Assembly: GCA_035315065.1 (NCBI GenBank)
Contig: DATFYM010000052.1
Coordinates: 1-19,344, forward strand
DNA: 19,344 nt
Direction: 5' to 3'
From: DATFYM01 sp035315065
Lineage (GTDB): Bacteria; Acidobacteriota; Terriglobia; UBA7540
The stretch's first letter is position 1. The number at the start of each line of letters is the position of its first letter. The position numbers were made by a program, and so were the translations under genes. The notes below the pieces were generated by a model. That model had not been told where the DNA came from and made no database searches. It was given only the letters and a program-made list of their open reading frames with translations. Shown here piece after piece: positions 1-6,689 of this stretch.

Positions 1-195
1 AAGGGCGCGGATGGTGATTTCGTCCAGCTCGAAGGGCTTGACCGATGGCGGCGCGGCGGGCGCGCTTGCGGCGGAGAGCGCACTGCCGCCAATCAGGGTA
101 GCGGCGGCAACCCCAGCGCCGCCAAGTACTCCCGACCGGAAAAATCCTCTGCGGCTAAGTGCTGAATCTGCCTTGAGTGCCCGTGATTGATTCAA
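1..195 (-). CDS. Tat-exported protein, probable amidase family (N-terminal 65 residues only)
   Basis: The gene runs off the left edge, so only 65 residues are visible. The start is TTG at 195, preceded by AAGGAGA at a 7-base spacing; no ATG lies nearby in frame. Residues 14-20 read SRRGFFR, a twin-arginine motif, followed by a hydrophobic Gly/Ala-rich stretch (about 22-42) and small residues suited to signal peptidase cleavage near AASA. This shows a Tat signal peptide, hence a folded, often cofactor-bearing or periplasmic enzyme. After the signal the chain continues PFELDEITIRAL. That resembles the mature N-terminus of exported amidase-signature hydrolases (GatA-like), where a 'FELxExTIxxLQ' segment precedes the catalytic domain. 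The Ser-cisSer-Lys triad lies outside the window, so the amidase call is inference. The start is only 24 bp beyond the remains of the DUF4276 gene, on the same strand. Confidence 0.6.
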   Translation of the reverse strand, partial: MNQSRALKADSALSRRGFFRSGVLGGAGVAAATLIGGSALSAASAPAAPPSVKPFELDEITIRAL

Positions 196-218
196 GGTGG
201 TCTCCTTTTGGCTAGAAT

Positions 219-827
219 TTAAATCGGCGTCGCGCCGCTCAAGGTGATGATCGTGTTCAGAAATGCCTTCAACTCTGGACACTCCGCAGCCGCGACGGCG
301 AGATCGTTGTTTCGTAGTATTCGATTAGCGTCCCTCGCCTTCGAATAGTAGTCTCGACAGTACCTACCCGGAATATCTCTTGGATATGGTATGAGGGTGG
401 GTGGGTGTGGTTTACGGCTTCAGGAGCCCCCGGCGGACGTTTGCGGTTATGCCCTGCGAGCTTTTGGATGTCGTTCCAGTAAGGTAGGAGCCAAGCCTCG
501 AAGTCGTGTTGAGCGACGTGGGGATAAAAGGATGAGACGTTGGGTCCCACCCATTGCCGCATCTTAGCCTTCGCGTCGGCGGCGTGCAAAAAGTCGCTTA
601 TACCAGTATACACGTCTGTCAAAGCAATAACGGCATCGGAAGGTTCACGACCGCTCAGCAGGTTCTCAACCTTGCGACGCAGATCCTCTTCGGTCGGGAT
701 TCTGCCGTGGTAGAGAAACATGTCGAGCCGGGGCATCCTGCCCGCTAGCCTATTGGCAAGAAACGCTATCAGATGAGTCTTAAAATGCCTGTTCAGTTTT
801 CCCCTCCACTAGAATTGTGATTTTCAA
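219..827 (-). pseudogene. DUF4276 (TOPRIM-like) protein, interrupted by two frameshifts
   Basis: Three stretches in two frames together spell one protein of about 200 residues. The first, from TTG at 827, reads KITILVEGKTEQAF and meets TAA at a TTTT run (782-785). Dropping one T continues KTHLIAFLANRLAGR into the middle frame (ATG at 736), which contains VIALTDVYTG and PHVAQHDFEAWLLPYW. Around 335-350 the frame shifts back, and KARDANRILRNNDLAVAAA with ELKAFLNTIITL follows to TAA at 219-221. These motifs are typical of DUF4276, a TOPRIM-like family in which the Glu of VEGxTE and the Asp of the TD motif would bind metal. The TTG overlaps the TGA of the upstream ATPase (TTGA), so translation was coupled. 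The gene is therefore either decayed or damaged by two single-base errors (one extra base, one missing). A prfB-like programmed +1 shift at TTT-TAA-G is conceivable but does not explain the second shift. Confidence 0.8.
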
Positions 828-1987
828 GCGCGCGCTCCGAGGCGACCGATACTCCACAGCTCGTCCAGAGAGTAGTCTTTCAGCCATTGGTCCAAATCAA
901 GTTCATCGGCCCATTTCACCGTGCTCATCCCTTCATCGTTCGAATCCATGAGCAACACTTCTTCCGGCTGCAGAAATCGAATAAGTCGATCGGAATGCGT
1001 CGCGACGATCACCTGCGTGCGGTGCGAAGCCTCCCGGAACAGATCTGCGAGCAGGCTGAGCAACTCCGGATGCAAGCTGACATCCGGCTCATCCAGTAGA
1101 GTAAGGGCGGTCAGGCCCGGACTTTGTAGCAATGTGGCCAGCCACAGGAACCGAAGCGTGCCCTCGGACAGTTGGTGCATGTAGAGAGGCTTAGAAAACC
1201 CGGTTTCTCGCCAGGCAAGGGCAAGAGTCCCTGCCGCCACAGGTGGGAAATCAAGACGCTCAAATCGTGGAAAGGCGGCGCGCAGTGCGTCCTCAATCGC
1301 TTCGAAACGATTTCGTTCGGTTTCCCGCAGATAGAACAGGCAGGACACGAGGTCCTCGCCGTTGCGCCCCGGCAAAGTCGCCGGACGCATAGGCTGGGGC
1401 AGTCGCACCGGTGATCGCGGTTCTACGTTCAATACGTGGTAGAACGTGGACGACGAGAGTCGGTTGCGAAAATCCTCCGGCTCGCGAAACATTTTAGGCA
1501 CCTGCGACAAAGAAGTTTCCAGTGGCTTGTGTTCCCAGTTGGGTTGCTGAAGCCTTTTCTGATCCACTTCGAAGTACCTGATGTCTGGACCGTGCGAATC
1601 AATGTGCAGGAACGGCTGCGTAAGACCACGGTCCTGGCTTAACTTCTCTTCGCTTATTAAGTAAGCGATTCCTTGTGGCTTTAGCGTCAGTGAGTATTCC
1701 AGTGGTTCATGGCCGGCTACCGTCATGGAGATTCCGAGGCGGAGCTCTTCAGCCCTGTCGTAGGTCAATACGCTGCTCAATCCGGTAAGGTCCGATATAA
1801 ACTCATTAAGTTTGGTTTGGGCAGAGTTGACTAGCAAGGAGAGTACTTCAAGCACGGACGTTTTGCCGGTTCCGTTGGCCCCGATCATGACGGACAAAGG
1901 CCGCAAGAGCAATCGTACGTCGTACAACCGACGGAAGCCGTAAATCGACAATTCCTTAAAACGGGACGTCTTAGTCCTCGGGTCCAT
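824..1987 (-). CDS. AAA family (OLD/SMC-like) ATPase
   Basis: A 387-residue ABC/SMC-type ATPase of the AAA_15/AAA_21 group. Counted from ATG at 1987, Walker A is GANGTGKTS (36-44), the ABC signature is LSEGTLRFL (273-281), Walker B is LTLLDEPD (295-302) and the switch histidine is in ATHS (329-332). The opening FKELSIYGFRRLYDV is the usual beginning of the family. A naive start at 2047 would add residues coded by the inverted repeat at 2011-2056, so 1987 is preferred. The protein has the OLD-type ATPase core without a TOPRIM domain; the next gene, overlapping by TTGA, supplies a TOPRIM-like DUF4276 partner. Such ATPase/DUF4276 pairs are frequent in accessory DNA and, by analogy to OLD and Gabija GajA, are plausibly DNA-targeting defence modules. 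That role is inference. The ATPase itself is intact although its partner is broken. Confidence 0.85.
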   Translation of the reverse strand: MDPRTKTSRFKELSIYGFRRLYDVRLLLRPLSVMIGANGTGKTSVLEVLSLLVNSAQTKLNEFISDLTGLSSVLTYDRAEELRLGISMTVAGHEPLEYSLTLKPQGIAYLISEEKLSQDRGLTQPFLHIDSHGPDIRYFEVDQKRLQQPNWEHKPLETSLSQVPKMFREPEDFRNRLSSSTFYHVLNVEPRSPVRLPQPMRPATLPGRNGEDLVSCLFYLRETERNRFEAIEDALRAAFPRFERLDFPPVAAGTLALAWRETGFSKPLYMHQLSEGTLRFLWLATLLQSPGLTALTLLDEPDVSLHPELLSLLADLFREASHRTQVIVATHSDRLIRFLQPEEVLLMDSNDEGMSTVKWADELDLDQWLKDYSLDELWSIGRLGARA

Positions 1988-2010
1988 AAGTACGGCCACG
2001 TATTTCTCTG

Positions 2011-2123
2011 ACCCCTCACCCAACGCTTCGCGCCACCCTCTCCCCACGGGAGAGGGAAGTTTCTCTTTGTTTTACAGCCCTCTCCCGTGGGGAGAGGGTG
2101 GCGCGAAGCGCCGGGTGAGGGGT
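2011..2123. repeat. Long inverted repeat, 46-bp arms
   Basis: Arms at 2011-2056 and 2078-2123 are complementary over 46 bp with two adjacent mismatches and a 21-bp loop. The arm is built of CCCTCTCCC, GGGGAGAGGG and GGCGCGAAGCG, words of a widely dispersed bacterial intergenic repeat. In RNA from either strand this gives a very stable hairpin. It lies between the PIG-L gene and the ATPase, so it could end or attenuate read-through from the former. It has no T-run typical of an intrinsic terminator. The rest of the gap (2124-2291) shows no gene. Confidence 0.9.
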
Positions 2124-2291
2124 CACGTCACATGTTAGTGCATTAATGAAGTCGAGCCCTTAGCAAGCATCGTTCCTCACTTCACAAGGCAGAGACTTCT
2201 CACCCCTCAGCTCCGCGTGACCCAGTGTTGGGCGAACCGAGCATTCGAAACATCATATTACCCCAGCTCTCGAACCTAACACGAGTGGCGC

Positions 2292-3140
2292 TCACGACAG
2301 CTTGGCGATCCGGCTTGAGACCTCCTGGGCAAAGCGGTCGATGAAGTTCTGAATGTATCGGCCTACGTCAGCCTGGTCGTCCTCAATGAGCGGCGTCAGG
2401 TCGATACCGAAAATCAGGGCCGTCGATTCATCGACGCCGTGCGAGGCAAAATAGGTGGCGTTGGCGCGCCGTCGCCCAAGCGTTGCCAAGTCGTATCGCT
2501 TGCCGCCCGCCACCTGTGAATCGAAGACGCCCACCAGTGACATGGCCAGGTTTTCGTGCGCCTCCACGTTGAAGACGACCTTGTCGTTGTCATTTAGCCA
2601 ATCGAGATTGCGCCACACTTCGCAGCCGTAAAGGCGTTGGGGCCGATGGTCGCGCGGCAACTCGCGCAGGGCGCGAATCACGCGCAGCACGGTGGCCACG
2701 TGCGTATCGTGCTTGTCCGCGAGGTTGTGGGTGTAGATCACCTGGGGTTTCGCAGCGGCGAAGATAGTCTTGAGATCGCTGACCACGTGCGCGTTTCCCG
2801 AATCTTTGACGGCGCCGCTGGAGTAATCGAGAAAGACGTGGGCTGAGAACTCGCCTACGAAGGCCGCCTTCTTCTGTTCCATTCGCCGCACCCGCTGCAT
2901 TTCCTCGTCGGTGTACGAGGCGTAGAGCCCGTCGCGCGGGCTGCCGGCGCCGTTGGTGGTGGTGACTCCGGTGAAGTGCTTGTCCTTCTGGCCGAAGCAC
3001 TCGAGGATGCCGTGGTAGGCCATGATCTCGATATCGTCCTGGTGCGCCGACACGCCGAAATGCGTAGTTCGAGAGAGCGCCAGCTCCGCGGCAGAGCCGT
3101 CAGGGACGTAAACCTCGGCGCCGGAATTGTGGAATGTCAT
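2292..3140 (-). CDS. PIG-L/LmbE family deacetylase
   Basis: A 282-residue protein of the PIG-L/LmbE fold, zinc-dependent N-acetyl deacetylases of GlcNAc-type substrates. FGVSAHQDDIE (about 28-38) is the family's AHPDD zinc/catalytic motif with Gln in place of Pro. The distal zinc-ligand region reads THNLADKHDTHVA (about 137-149), matching the HxxDxH-type motif. No signal peptide is seen, so it should be cytoplasmic. ATG at 3140 has GGAGGT six bases upstream, which fixes the start. Two ROK-family genes lie upstream on the same strand. That pairing is common in amino-sugar or glycoconjugate utilisation loci, where the deacetylase would convert an N-acetyl sugar conjugate before phosphorylation. 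The exact substrate cannot be read from the sequence. The 151-bp gap to the ROK-like gene contains an inverted repeat. Confidence 0.88.
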   Translation of the reverse strand: MTFHNSGAEVYVPDGSAAELALSRTTHFGVSAHQDDIEIMAYHGILECFGQKDKHFTGVTTTNGAGSPRDGLYASYTDEEMQRVRRMEQKKAAFVGEFSAHVFLDYSSGAVKDSGNAHVVSDLKTIFAAAKPQVIYTHNLADKHDTHVATVLRVIRALRELPRDHRPQRLYGCEVWRNLDWLNDNDKVVFNVEAHENLAMSLVGVFDSQVAGGKRYDLATLGRRRANATYFASHGVDESTALIFGIDLTPLIEDDQADVGRYIQNFIDRFAQEVSSRIAKLS

Positions 3141-3181
3141 TTGCTACCTCCCTCGCTTTTCACGTCAATCCAGAGTCATTT

Positions 3182-3276
3182 ATCCACAGATTGCGCAGAT
3201 TTCACAGAACTGACTTCAGACGCGTCCTGACGTCGGTCGCGTTTTGAAATCGGTGCAATCTGCGAAATCTGCGGAT
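3182..3276. repeat. Imperfect inverted repeat, 'AATCTGCG' words
   Basis: Arms at 3182-3206 and 3252-3276 match as inverted copies at about 21 of 25 positions. Each arm is itself a near tandem of the word AATCTGCG/AATCTGTG. The motif resembles a dispersed intergenic repeat seen in many soil bacteria. It separates the ROK-like gene from the deacetylase and could form a hairpin in their shared transcript. Confidence 0.75.
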
Positions 3277-3291
3277 TCTCTTGTTCCGCAC

Positions 3292-4692
3292 TCACTTCAG
3301 GGGCGGCAAGCTGGCGGCGGCTACCGCCTGGCCGACGCGCCGGGTGGCTTCATCCGGAAGGCGAAGCGTCAGCCTTTCCGCCAGTTCGGGGAACTCCTTC
3401 TCCAGCACTTCCTGGGCGCGACGCAAAATGATGTTGCCACCCCCGCCCGACGTCACACGGCCCAAAATCAACACGCTGCGCAGTTCGTAGAAATCCGCGT
3501 AGTGGGCGATGCCGTATCCCACGTAGCAGCCAATGGTCTCGAAGATCTGTTGGGCCCGCTCGTCACCCGAATCAGCCATCTGCTGAACGGCTTTGAGTCT
3601 TTCGGCCGGACCCAGGCGCGTGTCCAATTCGATGCCGGCCTTAGGAGCCAGGCGAAAGACCGCCTGCTGCGAGAAATACTGGGCGCCGACTCCCCGATCC
3701 TGAGACCACTCGTCGACGGGTGCTTCGGGGTCATAGTCCACCGGGCAAAAGGCGAGTTCGTTCAGCCAAGTGGTCAGCTCCCCGGCTTGGTTGACGTAGC
3801 CGCCGGCCTCGCTGGAGCCAAGAGCCATCCCCAGCACGGCGTTGTCCTGAAGGGACATCGAGCCGGCGAGGGCGGTCACTTCTCCGTCGTTCACCACTAC
3901 GAAGGGAATTCCTCCCCAGTCGCGCTTCATGTTAAGGAAGAGGTTGCCGATGCCACTTTCGAAAAGGTCTTTAGGAACCGCGCGAAAGAGAGATGCCACG
4001 CGCGGACGATTGTTGATGTAGATTCCGGCAGAGCTGCCGCCGATGGCATCGACACGCGGCAGATGCGCGGCCGCAGACTTCAGTCCCGTCATGATTTCGC
4101 GGTAGTGATAGCTGGGATCGGCAGCGTTGCGCGGGTCCCACAGCACTTCTTCGGTGAAAACAGCCTCGCCATCGATCACTGCCGCCACTTTCCGGTCAGT
4201 GGCGCCGAGGTCGAATCCAATGCGGCATCCCTCGAGATGCCTTCCGAGGGCCACGGTACCCTCCGACGGTTGGGGGACTTTTTCCGGGCTGGTGATCTCA
4301 ACCGTGAAGGGCCGCTCATACACTCCAGCCATGAACTCCGCGTCGAAGGCGCGTGCCCCTTGCGAAGAATAGGTTTGACGGATGTGCTCGCCGATGCAGC
4401 TCGGTCCGCCCACCACGATCCTCCATCCCCCGTGCTTCCAGAGAAGCATCTTCACCAGTCGCTCCGCAAAGGGGAGGTTGAATCGTGAAAGGGCGTCGCT
4501 CTCGTCGAAGCACTTGGTGGTGTGAACGGAAACAAAGCCCTCGTGACGTTCCAATGCGATCACCAGCGGCACGGCGCGAGGGGACTGTCGCACGGCGCGC
4601 AGGTAGGCGTGATTGGCCAGCACGGAGGGAGAGAAGCGCTCCTGGAGCGGGGGTACGACGCGAGGCTGGGCGAGATCTGCGAACTCTTTCAT
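3292..4692 (-). CDS. ROK-family/sugar-kinase-like protein with N-terminal extension
   Basis: A 466-residue protein. Its C-terminal two thirds have the actin-like ASKHA fold of ROK kinases: GFDLGATDRK (159-168) is the phosphate-1 loop, VVVNDGEVTALAG the adenosine/metal-side motif, and ALGSSEAGGY the second phosphate loop. It lacks an obvious CxCGxxGCxE zinc motif. About 150 residues precede the ATPase core, which is unusual because ROK kinases are near 300 residues. The extension (VIALERHEGFVSVHT, LLWKHGGWRIVVGGP) is not a helix-turn-helix and I do not recognise it. ATG at 4692 follows GGAGG; a longer reading frame back to 4983 only translates repeat DNA (ending in PLCLCV-type peptide) and is rejected. 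It sits between a ROK regulator and a PIG-L deacetylase, which supports a role in phosphorylating or sensing an amino sugar. Catalytic activity is uncertain. Confidence 0.8.
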   Translation of the reverse strand: MKEFADLAQPRVVPPLQERFSPSVLANHAYLRAVRQSPRAVPLVIALERHEGFVSVHTTKCFDESDALSRFNLPFAERLVKMLLWKHGGWRIVVGGPSCIGEHIRQTYSSQGARAFDAEFMAGVYERPFTVEITSPEKVPQPSEGTVALGRHLEGCRIGFDLGATDRKVAAVIDGEAVFTEEVLWDPRNAADPSYHYREIMTGLKSAAAHLPRVDAIGGSSAGIYINNRPRVASLFRAVPKDLFESGIGNLFLNMKRDWGGIPFVVVNDGEVTALAGSMSLQDNAVLGMALGSSEAGGYVNQAGELTTWLNELAFCPVDYDPEAPVDEWSQDRGVGAQYFSQQAVFRLAPKAGIELDTRLGPAERLKAVQQMADSGDERAQQIFETIGCYVGYGIAHYADFYELRSVLILGRVTSGGGGNIILRRAQEVLEKEFPELAERLTLRLPDEATRRVGQAVAAASLPPLK

Positions 4693-4754
4693 ATTCCTCC
4701 GGGTCCACGTAAAGGGGCCGTTGCGCGCGGACCAAAATGCAAATTTAGCATACG

Positions 4755-5064
4755 CCAACAAAGAATTGACGATTGTCGATTGACGATTGGAAGAGGCGTC
4801 AATCGCCTGCAACTGACGACTGAGAAGGTGTGAAGTAATTGCGAAGGAGCTTCCAACACAGAGACACAGAGGCGCAGAGAAGAATGGGAACCTCGGGAAA
4901 CAAGCGACATCTTTATGTGATTCTCTTTTCTCTACTCTGTGTCTCCGTGCCTCTGTGTTTAACTCCTCACGCCCTTCTGACAACTAACGACTAACAACGA
5001 CTGACAACGTCTTCAAATCGTCAATCGTCAATCGACAATCGTCAATCGACAATCGTCAATTCTT
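4755..5064. repeat. Nested inverted word-repeat cluster filling an intergenic gap
   Basis: The 374-bp gap 4693-5066 is almost all repeat. The outer arms are a perfect 29-bp inverted pair, 4761-4789 and 5036-5064, of GATTGACGATTG/CAATCGTCAATC words; the right arm carries further tandem copies (about 5016-5040). Inside lies a second inverted pair: AACACAGAGACACAGAGGC at 4855-4873 against TCTCCGTGCCTCTGTGTTT near 4942-4960. A third word, ACTGACGACTGA/ACAACTAACGACTAAC, lies at 4811-4824 and 4980-5008. The layers nest, so the whole region can fold as one long stem. No gene is supported here; reading frames through it give a spurious NTEARRH-type peptide. Confidence 0.88.
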
Positions 5065-5066
5065 CG

Positions 5067-6353
5067 TTACTCCTCGCCCAGATTGCGTGCTGCGGCGTCG
5101 TAAGCTAGCGTCAGGGCGGAGAAAATCGCTCCGTGCGTCTGAGCCTTATCCACGAGCGCGCTGAGTTCGATCCTGGGTGGGTCGGGATGAATCGCGGTCA
5201 CGATCTCGCGAACCGTACCTAGCAATAGGTCGGGCGCCCCTTTTGAGACCCCGCCCCCGAAAACGATCAAGTCAGGGTCAAGGACCGCAACTATGTCCGC
5301 GGCCGCGACGCCCATCAGCGTGAACGCTCTTTTTAAGACGGCCAGAGCTTCTCCGTCACCTTGTCGCATAGCGTCGAAGACAAAGCGAGCGTCCCGGTCT
5401 TGAGCGAGGCCCTGCGGGTTGTCGCCGCCTTCGGCGGGCCCAAGAGGGCCATGAGGGCCATGAGGGCTAGACGCGCGAGATTCGCTCAGGGCCTTGCGCC
5501 CCGCGGTTGAAATCCCAAGGCCGGAAACGTAGCTCTCCAGGTAACCGGTTTCTCCAAAATCCTCTTTCCAGCGCTCCCACTCGAGGTTCAGCTTGAAGAT
5601 TTCGCCGGCTGCCCCGGTACGTCCGCGATAGAGCCGGCCGTCGGTGAAGACTCCGGCGCCGATGCCGGTTCCGATCGCCACAAATACGAAGCTCGGCACG
5701 TGGCAGGCCACGCCCCGCCAGTGCTCGCCGATGGCCGCCATGTTGGCGTCGTTTTCGAGGGCTACCGGAAGGCGGAATTCCTTCTGTAAAGACCGCCGCA
5801 AATCCACATCGCGCCAGCCCGGCAGCAGGTTGGCGGAAGCCACCAGGCCGGTGCGAGGATCAACAGCGCTGGGCACGCCGATGGCGATGGCCCGTACCCG
5901 GCCGTGACGGGCAGAGGTTGCAGCGCCCTTCTTCGAGCCGGAGTGCGCCGGGTCAGGGTCCGGTGCGCCAGCCGAATCGGGCGTCACAGACAATTCATGG
6001 ATGCCCTGCTTGATCTGGGCGATCAGCTTTTGCGGCCCATCCTCGGGACGGATCTTCAGGGTGGACTCTCTGAATATTTGGCCGCAAAAATCGGCCAGGG
6101 CAAAGCGCAAATGGCTGGCGCCCATGTCGATGCCTACCACCGTTCCGTGGTGCGGACTGAGGGCGACAATCTTGTGATCGGGCGAAAGTCGCACCAATCC
6201 TCTTTGAGCCAACAACTGGACCTTTCGCGCCACGGTGCTCGGCTCCAGCTTGAATTTGCGCACCAGGGCGGAAACGGAAGCCTCTCCTTGGGCGGAAACT
6301 TCACGGAAGACTCGCTGCAGATTACTTTCAGAATCGGGCATGATGTGAACCAC
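5067..6353 (-). CDS. ROK-family transcriptional regulator/sugar kinase-like
   Basis: A 428-residue protein with an N-terminal winged helix (about 8-62: ASVSALVRKFKLEPSTVARK, then LLAQRGLVRLS) fused to a ROK domain. GIDMGASHLR (74-83) is the phosphate-1 loop, LENDANMAAIGEH the typical ROK sugar/catalytic region, AIGTGIGAGVF phosphate-2 and IVFGGGVSKG the adenosine motif. NagC/XylR-type ROK proteins bind DNA in response to a sugar. The usual zinc centre (GxxGEIGH with CxCGxxGCxE) is degenerate: the text reads GAAGEIFK then WKEDFGETGYLE, with His and all Cys absent. Two low-complexity inserts occur: about 125-150 (APDPDPAHSGSK) and a PHGPHGPLGP stretch coded by tandem AGGGCCATG units (5445-5470). 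The frame opens at GTG 6353; ATG 6341 is equally possible, and neither has a strong ribosome site. Divergent from the FAD oxidase gene and upstream of the ROK-like and PIG-L genes, which it may control. Confidence 0.85.
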   Translation of the reverse strand: MVHIMPDSESNLQRVFREVSAQGEASVSALVRKFKLEPSTVARKVQLLAQRGLVRLSPDHKIVALSPHHGTVVGIDMGASHLRFALADFCGQIFRESTLKIRPEDGPQKLIAQIKQGIHELSVTPDSAGAPDPDPAHSGSKKGAATSARHGRVRAIAIGVPSAVDPRTGLVASANLLPGWRDVDLRRSLQKEFRLPVALENDANMAAIGEHWRGVACHVPSFVFVAIGTGIGAGVFTDGRLYRGRTGAAGEIFKLNLEWERWKEDFGETGYLESYVSGLGISTAGRKALSESRASSPHGPHGPLGPAEGGDNPQGLAQDRDARFVFDAMRQGDGEALAVLKRAFTLMGVAAADIVAVLDPDLIVFGGGVSKGAPDLLLGTVREIVTAIHPDPPRIELSALVDKAQTHGAIFSALTLAYDAAARNLGEE

Positions 6354-6689
6354 ACCGTTGAGGACGGTTCCTTGGTCAGGCTAGACTACCTCGTTTGGAC
6401 TACCCCCAATCGTAAAGGCTGGCATGCTTGGTAACAGCCTCTGTGCAACGGGGAAGTTGATTATATGCCTGCGCGGGGGGTTTGATGACGAGAATTAATA
6501 CCGAGAGCCCGTTGGAGACAACTTCGGAGTAGCCCGTCGTTTGGGGGCAAGTCGATCTTTCGTGTTTCGCGAAGACGGGCGGAGATTCTGGTTGACAAAA
6601 ACCAGGTGCGGGCTTTAGCTACAGAAAGACGGTTGCATCTCGACAACGCGACGGTCGGCGAGCACCATACCCATCTCCGGAGGGCAGCG
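6354..6689. other. Divergent intergenic region with possible promoters
   Basis: This 336-bp gap separates the minus-strand ROK regulator from the plus-strand oxidase. No convincing gene lies in it. It holds a TATAAT facing the regulator (6460-6465), a consensus TTGACA facing the oxidase (6592-6597) with only a weak -10 after it, a TTCGCGAA palindrome (6565-6572), and two direct GACTACC copies (6384-6390 and 6398-6404) that could be part of an operator. The 14-bp step is not a helical repeat, so the operator idea is weak. Confidence 0.5.
6460..6488 (-). promoter_or_regulatory. Candidate promoter for the ROK regulator
   Basis: On the minus strand a perfect TATAAT occupies 6465-6460. At a 17-bp spacing the -35 hexamer would be TCATCA (6488-6483), only three matches to TTGACA. 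Transcription would begin near 6453, giving a leader of about 100 bases before GTG 6353. Confidence 0.4.

Noticed and set aside
3244..4488. Plus-strand 414-residue open frame
   Set aside because: It lies antisense to the ROK-like gene, shows no recognisable domain, and its composition is that of the reverse of a GC-rich gene.
4693..4983. N-terminal extension of the ROK-like protein
   Set aside because: It translates the intergenic repeat (LNTEARRH and APLCLCV peptides, typical of spurious calls); ATG 4692 with GGAGG is better.
4755..5064. CRISPR-like array
   Set aside because: The words are 7-14 bp, irregularly spaced and inverted about a centre, with no uniform repeat-spacer units and no cas genes.
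6592..6620. Strong promoter for the FAD oxidase
   Set aside because: TTGACA is perfect but the best hexamers at 16-18 bp (TTTAGC, TTAGCT, TAGCTA) are poor -10 sequences, so it is only mentioned within the intergenic entry.
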